Shown here: in pieces, positions 1 to 9,180 of the stretch
How positions within the stretch are numbered: position 1 is the stretch's first letter
Layout: each line of letters opens with the position of its first letter
Assembly (NCBI GenBank): GCA_040381075.1
Contig: JBEIHX010000018.1
Location: 1-64,000, forward strand
Length of the DNA stretch: 64,000 nt
From: JBEIHX01 sp040381075
GTDB lineage: Bacteria > Pseudomonadota > Alphaproteobacteria > Caulobacterales > Aquidulcibacteraceae
Direction of reading: 5' to 3'
Notes under the pieces: model-generated
Told to the model about the DNA's origin: nothing
The model's input: only the letters and a program-made list of their open reading frames with translations
Databases searched by the model: none
Translations under genes and position numbers: made by a program

Positions 1-289
1 ATCGACCATTCGAAATCTGACATCTCATATCGGCGAACTGGCGGCATCGGCGATCTCCTTCTCCGCCAATGAATCAGCGTTCGCTACCGAAGGGAATCCC
101 AGCTGGCCGTTTATGAGTGGATGACCTAGGCCGGGGCAATCGGCGCCTTGGGCGGGGCTTGGCCGGGGGCAGGTCGGGGCGACGAGGGCGCGGATAACGC
201 CACGCCCACAGGCGATTTCGCGCAACACTGCGAGGAAAGCGACGAAACGCAGGAATCTCACGCCACTGAATTTCTGTCATTATACACAG

Positions 290-1416
290 ATGCGGGGTCG
301 TCATTCCATGCCCCGGCCCTCAACCCAAACCCCACCACGCGCGCGTCGGCGCGGCATCTACCACCCCAAGCCGGCGCCGGCGGAGAGCTTTGCCGATCCC
401 GATAGCCTGTGGGCGCATCTGGCGCGCTTTATCGCCTGGCAGCAGGGCAAGCTCCATTCGCCGCACACGATCGACAGCCGGGCGCGGACCCTGCGGGCCT
501 TTGCGGCCTCGGCCAATGAGCGCGGCCTGATGCGGCCACACGACATCACCAAGCCGATCTTGGAGCGTTGGCAGCGACATTTGTTTCTGCACCGCAAGGC
601 CGATGGCAGCCCGCTGACGCCCCGCAGCCAGATCGCCCACACCGAGCCGCTGAAGGCCTTTTTCAAATGGCTCGCCAAGGAAAACCACATCCTCTTCAAC
701 CCGGCGTCCGAGCTTGAATTGCCGCGCATCGGTCGGCGCTTGCCGCGCACGATCCTCACCGCCGATGAAGCCGAAGCCATCATGGCGGGCGTCGACGTCT
801 CGACCGCCATGGCCTGCGCGATCGGGCGATTCTGGAGACGCTGTCCTCGACCGGCGTGCGCCGCCAGGAACTGATTGATTTGAAGCTCTACGACCTCGAC
901 GCCAGCCGCGGTGTGATCCTGGTGCGCGAGGGCAAAGGCGAGAAGGACCGGAGGATCCCGATCGGCGGCCGCGCGCTCTTCTGGATTGGGCGCTACACGC
1001 AGGAGGTCCGCCCGGATCTCTGCTGCGGCGCTGATGACGGCACGCTCTTCCTGGCCGCGACCGGCGCGGCCATGCATCCACTGCGGCTCGCCGAGATTGT
1101 CCGCCATTACATCGACCGCGCCGGCATCGGCAAACGCGGCGCCTGCCACCTCTTGCGCCATTCGATGGCGACCCTGATGCTGCAGAACGGCGCCGACATT
1201 CGCTTCATCCAGGCCATGCTCGGCCACGCCGACCTCTCCCCAACGGAATTCTACACCCAGGTCTCGATCATGAAACTCAAGGCGGTCCATGAGGCGACGC
1301 ACCCGGCGCGGCTGCGCCCCCGGGCTGGGGCCGGGCTGGACAGTGAGGAAGCCGACGAGGCGGCGGCCGAGGCCCTTCTGGCCGCTTTGGACCGGGAGGG
1401 GGAGGACGAGGGGTGA
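290..1416 (+). pseudogene. Tyrosine recombinase (XerC/D-like integrase), frameshifted
   Basis: Site-specific tyrosine recombinase that would cut and rejoin DNA at a short target. It is read in two frames: 290 to about 811 gives the N-terminal core-binding domain (about residues 30-130) and the start of the catalytic domain, and the protein then continues in another frame to 1416. The joined junction reads AILETLSSTGVRRQE, a normal box I. One missing G near 809-812 (ATGGCC where ATGGGCC is expected) explains the break. All catalytic residues lie in the second part: Arg at 859, Lys in the GKGEK stretch, HLLR, GH and the Tyr of EFYTQ. A real deletion or a sequencing error are both possible; no slippery heptamer supports programmed frameshifting. 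It lies directly before a VapBC remnant, which suggests a small transferred cassette. Confidence 0.85.
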
Positions 1417-1444
1417 AACTGGCTGCGCGTGAAACTGGCTGCGC
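1413..1444. repeat. 16-bp tandem duplication
   Basis: Two perfect copies of GTGAAACTGGCTGCGC (1413-1428 and 1429-1444). The first copy carries the TGA stop of the recombinase. The duplication pushes the vapB promoter region downstream without affecting any reading frame. Confidence 0.9.
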
Positions 1445-1453
1445 GTTGTGCTA

Positions 1454-1472
1454 TCTAGATGGCGTGTCTAGA
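1454..1472. promoter_or_regulatory. Putative VapB operator
   Basis: Two TCTAGA palindromes separated by 7 bp lie 13 bp before the vapB start. VapB-type antitoxins usually bind inverted repeats in their own promoter, so this is a plausible autoregulatory site. TGCTATCTA just inside it resembles an extended -10 element. Inference from position and symmetry only. Confidence 0.4.
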
Positions 1473-1484
1473 AGGATTGTCGCT

Positions 1485-1721
1485 ATGGCTCTGGGCATCA
1501 AAACCGACGAAGCCGACCGCCTCGCGCGCGAACTCGCCAGCTTGACCGGCGAAACAATGACGGACGCTGTCACCAAGGCCCTGTCTGAGCGACTAGCGCG
1601 CGAAGCTGATCGGGATTTGCCGGAGCGCATAGAGGCTCTTGCTGCGCGTTTCCGCCGCAACTACGACACGCGGCCTGTGACCAAAGCGGAATGGGACTGG
1701 GCGAGCGGCGACGAAGGCTGA
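1485..1721 (+). CDS. vapB: VapB-family antitoxin
   Basis: Antitoxin of a type II VapBC system, Rv0623/PSK-like transcription factor type, 78 aa. The start MALGIKTDEADRLARELA is the standard beginning of this family: a short N-terminal DNA-binding segment, the TGETMTDAV helix, then a charged C-terminal part ending in a WDW motif that would wrap the toxin. ATG 1485 is chosen over the in-frame GTG at 1413 because the family begins there and AAGGA lies 8 nt upstream. The gene is intact, but its partner toxin directly downstream is truncated, so it is probably an orphan antitoxin that can still repress its own promoter. Confidence 0.85.
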   Translation: MALGIKTDEADRLARELASLTGETMTDAVTKALSERLAREADRDLPERIEALAARFRRNYDTRPVTKAEWDWASGDEG

Positions 1722-1724
1722 CCA

Positions 1725-1964
1725 ATGCTGGCGATCGATACTTCAGCGCTGGTCGCGATCATGTTGGGCGAACCGAACGCGCTTGCGCTTCGACAGCGGA
1801 TCGCGGCGGAATTGCCAGGTCATCGCGCCATGTCGGTGGTCAGCTATCTGGAGACGGGCGCCGTCATCGCGGGCCGGCGGACAGGCGATCCGCCGTCCTC
1901 CAAGCGAAGAACTCGCCTCCAGGCCCAACCCCACTCGCAGCCAAAACCGCACGTCGGGGCCTAA
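1725..1964 (+). pseudogene. vapC: VapC PIN-domain toxin, truncated
   Basis: Remnant of the ribonuclease toxin VapC. The first about 55 residues are a normal PIN domain start: MLAIDTSALVAI with the first catalytic Asp (D5) and SYLETGAVIAGRR with the conserved Glu. After GRRTGDPP the sequence stops resembling the family and becomes low-complexity, ending at 79 aa instead of about 130. The later acidic residues of the active site are missing, so the toxin should be inactive. It starts 3 nt after the vapB stop, as in intact operons. The missing distal part suggests a deletion. Confidence 0.85.
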
Positions 1965-2197
1965 AAATCGAAGGGGATTGTTGGAGCCTCAAAAGCGAAG
2001 TCGCGTCAATAGGATAGGCGCGAAAACAGGGGTGTGTGCGTCAGGCCGATTGTAGTCCGGTCAAGCCATTGGAGAACGCGGTCGCGGGGCGCTCCTGCAG
2101 ACCTGGATGGGGGCGGCGCAGTCAGGGGCTCCTGGCGAAGGCGGTGTCACGCCGTCTTGATTGGCATGCACGCCCTGCGCTTTGATAGGCACCGGTG

Positions 2198-3028
2198 ATG
2201 GCGACGCGGCGCAACATTCTGCTTATGACCGGTGTTCAGGCCCGTGTTCAGGCCCGTGTTCTGGCCGGTGTTCTGGCAGGCGTCCTGGCGGGCGGCCTCG
2301 CCGGCGCGCCGCCCGCTGCGGCGGATTCGCCGCGCGCCACAGTCGTTGAACTGTTCACCAGCCAGGGGTGCAGCGCCTGTCCGAAGGCCAATGATTACCT
2401 CGCCCGCATCGCCACGCGGCCGGACATCATCGCGCTGTCGTTTTCCGTGGACCACTGGGACTATCTCGGCTGGCGCGACACCTTCGCCAAGCCGGAATTC
2501 ACGCGTCGTCAGAAGGTCTACGCAAGGACCCTGGCGCACGGGAAAGTCTACACGCCGCAGATCGTCATCGATGGCGCCGTACAGGGCTCAGGCGCCCGCA
2601 CCGAGACTGTCGCCGCGGCGATCACCGAACGGCGCGCGACTGCGGCCCGCGGCCTGTCCATCACTCCGGCCCGCACGGGCGCAGGGCCGGCCATGCGCGT
2701 CGAGGCTGCGCCCCATTCCGGTGCGCCGGCCGAGATCTGGCTGGTGGCGTACATCCCTGGCGACCGCATGGTCCCGGTTGGAGGCGGTGAAAACGCGGGG
2801 CGATCCATACGGCACGCCAATGTCGTGCTACGCGCAACCCGGGCAGGCGCCTGGGATGGCGCGGCGGTGACCGTGTCAACGACCGGATGCACGCCGGCCT
2901 GTGCGGTTCTGGTTCAGGAGGCCGGCCAGGGTCCGATCCTGGGCGCCGCCGTCACAAAGGCTGCGCGTCCGGCGGCGGGGCCGCAGGTGGCTGGGCAGCC
3001 GACGTCCGGGGCCCTGGTTGGACCCTAG
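2198..3028 (+). CDS. DUF1223 thioredoxin-like exported protein
   Basis: Secreted protein of the DUF1223 family, whose members have a thioredoxin-like fold and whose reaction is not known. The core VELFTSQGCSACPKA holds a CxxC pair (C58, C61), followed by the family signatures VDHWDYLGW and a TPQIVIDG block. Residues 1 to about 42 form a signal peptide whose hydrophobic part is built from degenerate 4-residue repeats of the VQAR/VLAG type encoded by 12-bp DNA repeats. ATG 2198 is preferred to GTG 2195; both have a weak TAGG upstream. The last 77 bp overlap the convergent DUF4340 gene, and the Pro/Ala-rich tail looks unconserved. Confidence 0.85.
   Translation: MATRRNILLMTGVQARVQARVLAGVLAGVLAGGLAGAPPAAADSPRATVVELFTSQGCSACPKANDYLARIATRPDIIALSFSVDHWDYLGWRDTFAKPEFTRRQKVYARTLAHGKVYTPQIVIDGAVQGSGARTETVAAAITERRATAARGLSITPARTGAGPAMRVEAAPHSGAPAEIWLVAYIPGDRMVPVGGGENAGRSIRHANVVLRATRAGAWDGAAVTVSTTGCTPACAVLVQEAGQGPILGAAVTKAARPAAGPQVAGQPTSGALVGP
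2231..2302 (+). repeat. 12-bp degenerate tandem repeat in a signal peptide
   Basis: Six units of 12 bp, the first GGTGTTCAGGCC, progressively diverging to GGCGGCCTCGCC. They encode the hydrophobic core of the DUF1223 signal peptide. Being a multiple of three, copy-number change would alter only its length. Confidence 0.85.
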
Positions 3029-4067
3029 CCAACGGGCGTGGCGCCGGCGGCGGCGACAGTGCGTCGAATTGCGGGGTCAGCAGCGCAGCGTCCTGGGGCG
3101 ACAGGCCGAACAGCCAGCCCTGCGCGCGCACATTGATCTGATCAGCCTGCGGGATCGCTGCCGGTGCAGCCGCCGACGCCTCGAACCGCGCCCAGAACCG
3201 CGTTCCGTCCACGAACACCGCCGTCTGCACGACAAGTCCGTCAGCGGTCACCGTGCGCTGGCGGCCCACCAGCGTGAGCGCATCAGACCCTGGGCGCGTG
3301 TCTGTCAGGGGGCGCACGTCGATCAGGCCGATGCGCGCAAGCGCCGTTGCGGCGGCTGCAAAGCCGCCTGGCGCTGCCGCGCGGCGCCGGGCGTAAACCC
3401 CAAGCGGCGTGAACTCCGATGCGGCCGGCTGCGACCGGCGCAATGAGAAGGCCGGTCCCCCGACTGGTTCGACGTCAGCCCGCTCGATGCTGGCGGCGGC
3501 GATATCAAACACCGCGAGATCAAGCCAGGCGCCCGCCTCCCGCAGCGGCGGCAACGCCCCCTCCACAGCATAGCTCTGCACCTCACCCGAACGCCGCAGG
3601 AACAGCCCGTCCGGGCGAACGCCCAGAACCAGATCGGCGAGCATTTCGCCCTTGGGGCCCGTCACCCGGACCGAAATCCCGTCTCCGCCCTGCGTCGGGT
3701 CGCCAAGGCTCAGGCGATCAAGCTTTTTCACGTCAGCCGTCATCGTGCGGTCGTAGGTCAGGCTCGCCAGCCCCTCGGCCAGGGCATTGAGTCGATCCGG
3801 GCGCACCGCATAGCCGCCGCGTTCCGGCAGGATCCAGTTTCGGTCGCCGCGCACCAGCCGGTAGGCCTCACGCTGCGTAGTGATGGTGATCTCGCGCGCC
3901 TGGCGGGCGGATTGGGAAAAGCCCGGCAGGACGGGGCCGCTGCGTTTGCCGGCCGCTGCAGGATCGCGCGGCGCAGACACCACGAGCGCCGCGCCGAACA
4001 GCACAAGCGCGCCCGTCAGCGCCGCGCCCGCCACGGTCATGCGCCTGCGCGCCAGTTCCTGGGTCAT
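2952..4067 (-). CDS. DUF4340 domain protein (ABC accessory)
   Basis: Membrane-anchored protein of the DUF4340 family, 371 aa, commonly encoded with GldA/GldF/GldG-like ABC transporters; its own activity is unknown. One transmembrane segment near residues 10-30 (LTGALVLFGAALVV) is followed by a large soluble part expected outside the cytoplasm, and a Pro/Ala-rich tail. The start at 4067 overlaps the stop of the upstream GldG-like gene as ATGA, pointing to translational coupling as the last gene of the operon. Its 3' end overlaps the convergent DUF1223 gene by 77 bp. Confidence 0.8.
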   Translation of the reverse strand: MTQELARRRMTVAGAALTGALVLFGAALVVSAPRDPAAAGKRSGPVLPGFSQSARQAREITITTQREAYRLVRGDRNWILPERGGYAVRPDRLNALAEGLASLTYDRTMTADVKKLDRLSLGDPTQGGDGISVRVTGPKGEMLADLVLGVRPDGLFLRRSGEVQSYAVEGALPPLREAGAWLDLAVFDIAAASIERADVEPVGGPAFSLRRSQPAASEFTPLGVYARRRAAAPGGFAAAATALARIGLIDVRPLTDTRPGSDALTLVGRQRTVTADGLVVQTAVFVDGTRFWARFEASAAAPAAIPQADQINVRAQGWLFGLSPQDAALLTPQFDALSPPPAPRPLARVQPGPRTSAAQPPAAPPPDAQPL

Positions 4068-6037
4068 GCCCGCCCCCCGCGCCGCCGCCGATTGATGACC
4101 AGGAAAATTCCAAACGCCACAACCGCCAGCGGCATGACCCACACATTGATCGCCACGAGGGTGGCGCGCAGCCCCTCGATGTCGCGTCGCAGCGCACCCT
4201 GCACCTCGCGCAGGGCGCTGCGCGTGGCCAGGGCCTGATCGCGAAACCGCTCCACCTCAGCCAGTTCCTCCGCGGTGAGCGGCGCGGACACATCGCCATC
4301 GAAGAAGCCTGAGGTCGCGCCGCGCTTCTTGAGCGCATCCAGGCGGCTTTCGGTATCCGCCAGCCGCCGTTCCAGCGTCTCCTGCTCGCGCACCAGGCGC
4401 TGCAGCGCCGCCCCGCGCATCGCATCGATCCGTGTCAGCGGCCGGTCAGCCGGGGCGCGGGCGCGCAGGCTGGACAGGGCGTCCGACCCGGACAGATTGT
4501 CGACCGCATTCACCACGAAGGCTGCGTTGTCGGCGACTGGCGTGCGCGTCGCCGGATCGACGTAGAACCCGTCGTCAAGCAGATCCGTGTCGGCGACGAT
4601 CACCAGATTTGCAGGCGCCGCCGATCGGGTCAGGGAGGGCGACGGCGCGCGCGATGCCGGCGCGATCGGCGCCGGAACGCGGCCAGCGGCGCCGTCCGCG
4701 CCATCAGGTCCGCTGCGCGCCGACGCCGCGTCGGACGGGCGTGGCGCCGACGGGCGCACGCCAGGCGCGTTGGGCGCGCTGGGCGCAGCAGCTGGCGGCT
4801 GTGCGCCGGGATCGACCGGAGGCCCGCCCGGGAAGGCCGAGGGCAGTGCGCCGGTCAATCGGCCCGCCACCATGAACCGCACGCCGGACGGTCTGAACGC
4901 CGCCATTGCCTCGCCCGGACTGACGCCGGCCATCGCCGCGCCGCCGCTGATGACCATCGAGTCCGTGCTTGTCTCCAGCAGGGGACGCAACTCGACGCCC
5001 GACAGGCCGGGCGCGATGGACAGGGCCCCCGCCGCAGCGACATGCACGCCGCGTGACAGGGCGCCGGTGGCGATGTCGCCTGGCGAGAGCGCATCGCCCG
5101 TCAGGCGGAGATACAGCGGCTGGCGCGCGGTCTGCGGCCGGCCCGCCGCATCAACCTCATTGACCGGCAGCGCCATCGAACGGTCCATCACCACCCGCGA
5201 ATCCGTGCGCACCCCCCAGCGCGACAGCAGCGGCTCCAATCCTGAGGCGGCGAACCCGCCGCGCAGCGCCGCGCTCTTCGCCACCGGATCGATGAAGATC
5301 ACGGCGCGGCCCCGCGCCATCACATACTGGTCGATCGCATAAAGCTGGCGCGCACCCAGCGGCGCGGGATGGGCCGCGACAAGCACATCCGTGTCGGGCG
5401 GGATCGCCGTGAAGTCGGCGGGCAGGACCGTGACGTCAAAGTTGCGCGTCAGCTCCCTCCACATCCACCCCGCCGAGTCAGGCAGCGACAGGCTTGTCAC
5501 GACCGCCACCTTTGGCGTGCGCGGCGCGTCAAGCCGGCTGATCATCCGCGTCAGCTCATATTCGAGGAACGGCTCGTGATGGGGGATGAAGACCGGAATG
5601 ACGTTGGTCTCACCGACCGAGTTGGATCCGGTCAGCCCGAAATAGAGCGTGTCGTCGCCGCGCGTGTCGATCCCCTCGACACCTGCCGCGATCGCCAGAT
5701 CTTCCTCTCGTGAGAAGGGCCGCGGATCAATTTCGCGCAGCCGGATCCTGCCGCCGGCCCGCGCCGCATAGGCGCGCAGAAGTTCGCGCACGCGCTCGGC
5801 GTAGGCGCGCACGTCCGGACGCTCGGCCGCGATGGCGCGCGAGTAATAGAACGTCAGGTCGATCGGCTCGGCGAGGCTGTCGATGGTGGTCTTCGTCGCC
5901 TGCGACAGGGTGAAGGCGCGATTGTCCGTGAGGTCAATGCGCACGCCGCGCAGCAGGGAATAGGCCGCGAGGTTGACGCCCGCGAAACCGATCGCCAGCG
6001 CCGCCGTCAGGATGATTGCATACCACCGGCGGGTCAT
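4064..6037 (-). CDS. GldG-like ABC transporter auxiliary protein
   Basis: 657-aa protein of the GldG/ABC-type auxiliary family. An N-terminal transmembrane segment (residues 7-30) is followed by the family signature RIDLTDNRAFTLSQATK, the large GldG extracytoplasmic domain (to about residue 400), a Pro/Ala/Ser-rich linker (about 405-475), a predicted coiled coil near 555-615, and a C-terminal transmembrane helix ending in basic residues NRRRRGGRA. It is thought to work with the permease and ATPase encoded just upstream; substrate unknown. It starts 3 nt after the permease gene. Gliding motility is the role in Bacteroidetes and should not be assumed here. Confidence 0.85.
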   Translation of the reverse strand: MTRRWYAIILTAALAIGFAGVNLAAYSLLRGVRIDLTDNRAFTLSQATKTTIDSLAEPIDLTFYYSRAIAAERPDVRAYAERVRELLRAYAARAGGRIRLREIDPRPFSREEDLAIAAGVEGIDTRGDDTLYFGLTGSNSVGETNVIPVFIPHHEPFLEYELTRMISRLDAPRTPKVAVVTSLSLPDSAGWMWRELTRNFDVTVLPADFTAIPPDTDVLVAAHPAPLGARQLYAIDQYVMARGRAVIFIDPVAKSAALRGGFAASGLEPLLSRWGVRTDSRVVMDRSMALPVNEVDAAGRPQTARQPLYLRLTGDALSPGDIATGALSRGVHVAAAGALSIAPGLSGVELRPLLETSTDSMVISGGAAMAGVSPGEAMAAFRPSGVRFMVAGRLTGALPSAFPGGPPVDPGAQPPAAAPSAPNAPGVRPSAPRPSDAASARSGPDGADGAAGRVPAPIAPASRAPSPSLTRSAAPANLVIVADTDLLDDGFYVDPATRTPVADNAAFVVNAVDNLSGSDALSSLRARAPADRPLTRIDAMRGAALQRLVREQETLERRLADTESRLDALKKRGATSGFFDGDVSAPLTAEELAEVERFRDQALATRSALREVQGALRRDIEGLRATLVAINVWVMPLAVVAFGIFLVINRRRRGGRA

Positions 6038-6040
6038 CGG

Positions 6041-6775
6041 CTAGCCTCCCTTCCGGGCGGAGACGAACAGTCCCGTCACGGCCAGCCACAGGGCGATGAA
6101 AGCGCCATAGAACACCAGGCTGCGCGCCTCGATCAGACCGCGCCGGCCGCTGTCGAAGTGGTCGAGGACGGAGAAGGTCGCCGTCGCCTCCGCCACGCCC
6201 ACGCCCGCCATGTCGCGCACCAGGCCCAGCACGATCGGCGTGCCGGCCACAGTGAACAGGAAGGCCAGCAGCACCCCCAGCACAAAGGCGATCACCTGCG
6301 CGCCGGTCAGCGCGCTCATCGCCGAGCCGATCGCAAGATATGCGCCCATGGCCAGGAATGCGCTGAGATAGCCGGCCGCGATCGCCAGATTGTCCGGACG
6401 TCCGAGAAAGTTCATCGTCGCCCAGAGGGGGGCGGTGAGCGCAAGAGCCAGACCGGCTATCGTCCAGGCGGCTGCGAATTTTCCTACAACAGCGCCCGAG
6501 ATCGAGATCGGCGTGGTCAGCGTCGTCTCAATCGCCCCGGACCGTATTTCTTCCGACCACAGACGCATCGAGAGCGCCGGCAGGAACACGACGAATATCC
6601 AGGGAAGGAACGCAAAAAACGCCGACAGGTCGGCGCGCCCCTGTTCGAACAGTCCGCCCGCCTGGATCGCCAGGGCTGAGGCTGCAAACAGGAAGACCGC
6701 GATGAAGACGGTGGCGAGCGGCGTCGCGAAATAGCTGCCGAGCTCCCGGCGGTAAACCGCTGCGAACCCCTTCAT
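6041..6775 (-). CDS. ABC transporter permease (GldF/ABC-2 type)
   Basis: 244-aa integral membrane protein with six predicted hydrophobic segments. It begins with the typical RRELGSYFATPLATVFI of ABC-2/GldF-like permeases and has the conserved RLWSEEIRSGAIETTLTTPIS loop after the second segment. It pairs with the ATPase directly upstream (overlap ATGA at 6772-6775) and the GldG-like protein downstream. The transported substrate cannot be read from sequence. Confidence 0.88.
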   Translation of the reverse strand: MKGFAAVYRRELGSYFATPLATVFIAVFLFAASALAIQAGGLFEQGRADLSAFFAFLPWIFVVFLPALSMRLWSEEIRSGAIETTLTTPISISGAVVGKFAAAWTIAGLALALTAPLWATMNFLGRPDNLAIAAGYLSAFLAMGAYLAIGSAMSALTGAQVIAFVLGVLLAFLFTVAGTPIVLGLVRDMAGVGVAEATATFSVLDHFDSGRRGLIEARSLVFYGAFIALWLAVTGLFVSARKGG

Positions 6776-7500
6776 GGAAGGTTCTCCGCCGTGGTGACGT
6801 CGCGAAAATAGTCATCGAGGCGTCCGCTGGCGGCGCGCGCAGCAAGCGCCGCCGGCGCGCCCTGCGCCACGATGACGCCGCGGTCGATGATGATCGCGCG
6901 GTTGCACATCGCCTCGACCTCCTCCAGCGCATGGGTCGAGATCAGGACGGCTTTTTCCCTGGCGAGATCGGCGATGAGCGCGCGCACGGCGCGTTTCTGG
7001 TTGGGGTCAAGTCCGTCGGTCGGCTCATCGAGCACAAGAACGCTGGGGTCGTGGATCAGCGCCGCCGCAAAAGCCACGCGGCGGCGATAGCCTTTGGACA
7101 GCGTGTCGATCGGCTGTTCGATCGCCGGGCCGAGCCGGCCCCTGTCGGCCGCCTTGGTCGCGGCGTAACGCGCGTATTTTCCCTTCAGACCGCGAGCTTC
7201 GGCCATGTAGATCAGATAGTCCCAAGGGGTCATCTCGCCGTACAGCGGCGCGCCCTCGGGCAGATAGCCAAGATGCTGCTGGGCGTCGCGCGTCTGGCGG
7301 AACACGTCGAAGTTCAACACGCGGGTGAAGCCGTAGTCAGGCTCCAGATAGCCTGCAATCATGCGCATCGTGGTGGTCTTGCCGGCCCCGTTGGGGCCTA
7401 CGAAACCCAGCACGTCGCCCACCTCCAGCGTGAAACTCACGCCGTTTACGGCATTGCGCCGTCCAAAGCGCTTTTTCAGGCCTTCGACCTGGAGAAGCAT
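6772..7500 (-). CDS. ABC transporter ATP-binding protein (GldA-like)
   Basis: 242-aa ATPase that powers the ABC-2 type transporter of this operon. Walker A is GPNGAGKTT (residues 35-43), the signature region reads LSKGYRRR, Walker B is LVLDEPTDGLDP and the H-loop STHALEE. The length is typical for a single nucleotide-binding domain. It is the first gene of a tightly packed operon (ATPase, permease, GldG-like, DUF4340), so its upstream region between 7501 and 7612 should hold the promoter, although no clear consensus was found. Confidence 0.92.
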   Translation of the reverse strand: MLLQVEGLKKRFGRRNAVNGVSFTLEVGDVLGFVGPNGAGKTTTMRMIAGYLEPDYGFTRVLNFDVFRQTRDAQQHLGYLPEGAPLYGEMTPWDYLIYMAEARGLKGKYARYAATKAADRGRLGPAIEQPIDTLSKGYRRRVAFAAALIHDPSVLVLDEPTDGLDPNQKRAVRALIADLAREKAVLISTHALEEVEAMCNRAIIIDRGVIVAQGAPAALAARAASGRLDDYFRDVTTAENLP

Positions 7501-7612
7501 CGCTGCGTCCGTTTTCGCCTGAAAGGATAGCCCAGACCTTCGTCTAAAGCGGTTCGTGCGGCGAGACTAGGGCGACAATCAGGTTCCGTCTGCGAGCCGT
7601 CGGGGCGGCGGG

Positions 7613-8368
7613 CTACACCCTGAGCATCAGCCCGCCGTCCACGTTCAGCCCGTGACCTGTGATGAACGCTGCGTCATCCGAGGCCAGAAACAGAGCCGCG
7701 CGCGCCAGGTCCTCGGGCTCGCCCAGCCTGCGCAGAACGCTCTTCCTGGCCCAGATGTCGGCGACCTCCGGGCGTGCGCGCCACAGCGGTCCGGTCATGC
7801 CGGTGCGGATCGCCCCCGGCAGAAGGTAATTGGCCGTCACCCGATGCTTGCCCAGTTCGAGAGCGAGGCTGCGCGTCAGGCCAGCGACTCCGGCTTTGGA
7901 GGCGCAGTAATGCGCAAGGCCGTAGTCTGCGCCCTCCGCCATGACGCTCGCCGTGTTGATGATGCGCCCCGCCGACGAGGCGATGAGGTGTGGAATGGCC
8001 GCGCGCGACAGGCGAAACACGGCCCGCAGGTTGACCCCGAGCACGCGATCCCATTCAGCGTCACTCATGTCATGGACCAGTGTCGATGAAGACACCCCGG
8101 CGTTGTTGAACAGAATATCCAGCCCGCCGTGGCGCTCCACCGCAGCGCCGACGATTGCGGCGTCTGCTCCATCTGCGGCCACATTCTGTGCGAATGGGAC
8201 AACGCCATGCTCCTGCAGCGAGTCCAGGCCGTCGCCCGGCAGATCAACGCCCAACACCCGTGCGCCCTCGGCGGCGAACAGAAGCGCGCTCGCCCGCCCG
8301 ATGCCGGATGCGGCTCCCGTGATCACAGCGGATTTGCCGGCAAGTCTGCCTGGCGCAGGCGTTCCCAT
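7613..8368 (-). CDS. SDR family oxidoreductase
   Basis: Short-chain dehydrogenase/reductase, 251 aa, classical type. The nucleotide-binding motif TGAASGIG lies at residues 17-24, with an acidic residue (VDLPGD) after beta-2 that favours NAD(H). NNAG, the catalytic Ser in NTASVMAEG and the YCASK motif are all present, and the C-terminus GHGLNVDGGLMLRV is typical of FabG-like enzymes. The substrate is unknown. The gene stands alone between the ABC operon and a repeat-rich gap. Confidence 0.9.
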   Translation of the reverse strand: MGTPAPGRLAGKSAVITGAASGIGRASALLFAAEGARVLGVDLPGDGLDSLQEHGVVPFAQNVAADGADAAIVGAAVERHGGLDILFNNAGVSSSTLVHDMSDAEWDRVLGVNLRAVFRLSRAAIPHLIASSAGRIINTASVMAEGADYGLAHYCASKAGVAGLTRSLALELGKHRVTANYLLPGAIRTGMTGPLWRARPEVADIWARKSVLRRLGEPEDLARAALFLASDDAAFITGHGLNVDGGLMLRV

Positions 8369-9180
8369 GTCAGTGCCCCCTTACATCTCGCCCGCACTGG
8401 CGCGCGCCCGTCCATGCGATCATGCCAGGCCATCCCCAGACAAGGCGCAATCGCGTGCGCGCGCGCGAAATCGCCGCCGGCCCCGTACAGGATCTTCCCA
8501 AACGGGGGTGAGCGGGAGAAGATGAGAGGGGTCGTGAAGGGCCCGGGGGCGCTGGTCGGCAGGGGGCCTGGGCCGGGGAGCTTGGGATACGGATCGTGGA
8601 CACGCTGGGGTGCGGCGCAGGAAACCTCCAGGGTCTTCTGGACTGGCCCGGCTGCCGGGTGCGCCTGGCCACCATGGGTGGCGGTCGCACACGGCGGCCA
8701 TGCGACCCGCGAAGGCTGGGCTGGCCGCGAAGGCTGGGCTGGGTTTGTCGCCGGTCCAGGCAGTCCAGATCGGAGCGCTTGATCCGCAGCGGACGGGGAT
8801 CGACGCCTGGCGAAGGTTTCCGGCAGGCAAGGCGTACGACGCGACACGGCGCCGACCTGCCATGGGATCGCCCCTCGCATGTATCGGCCGGGGACGGCGT
8901 CAGATGAGAAGGCGTCAGATGGTAAGGCGCCGGATGGTAAGGCGCCGGATGGGAAGGTGTCGGATGGGAAGGTGTCGGATGGGAAGGTGTCGGTCGGAGT
9001 TCAAGTCTGACGATGCCGGGGGGCTGGGGGGGCTGGTGATTTCCGGCGCCGCCTTCTCCCTCCGACCGACAATTGAGAGTTTATCATAATTTGCGCCCGT
9101 AGGAGGACCCAATTGCGGCTTGCTCGCCATAAAGATGTGCCGGGGTGGTTTGGCCTGACCGGCGCTGCAAAGGGCGCCCG
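8369..9180. other. Repeat-rich intergenic region, no gene seen
   Basis: About 810 bp with no recognisable coding frame on either strand. It holds an 18-bp duplication (CGCGAAGGCTGGGCTGGC, from 8708 and 8726) and a 15-bp tandem array at 8897-8993. The promoters of the SDR gene (leftward) and the DUF2794 gene (rightward) must lie in it, but no clear promoter consensus was found. Confidence 0.7.
8897..8993. repeat. 15-bp tandem repeat array
   Basis: Six full units and one partial. They drift stepwise from GCGTCAGATGAGAAG through GCGCCGGATGGGAAG to GTGTCGGATGGGAAG; the last full copies are identical. The gradient is what local duplication with point mutation produces. Noncoding. Confidence 0.92.

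Noticed and set aside
1..289. Gene at the left edge
   Set aside because: Leftward frames are open only by composition and show no family pattern.
809..815. Programmed frameshift in the recombinase
   Set aside because: No slippery heptamer or downstream structure is evident; a single lost G is simpler.
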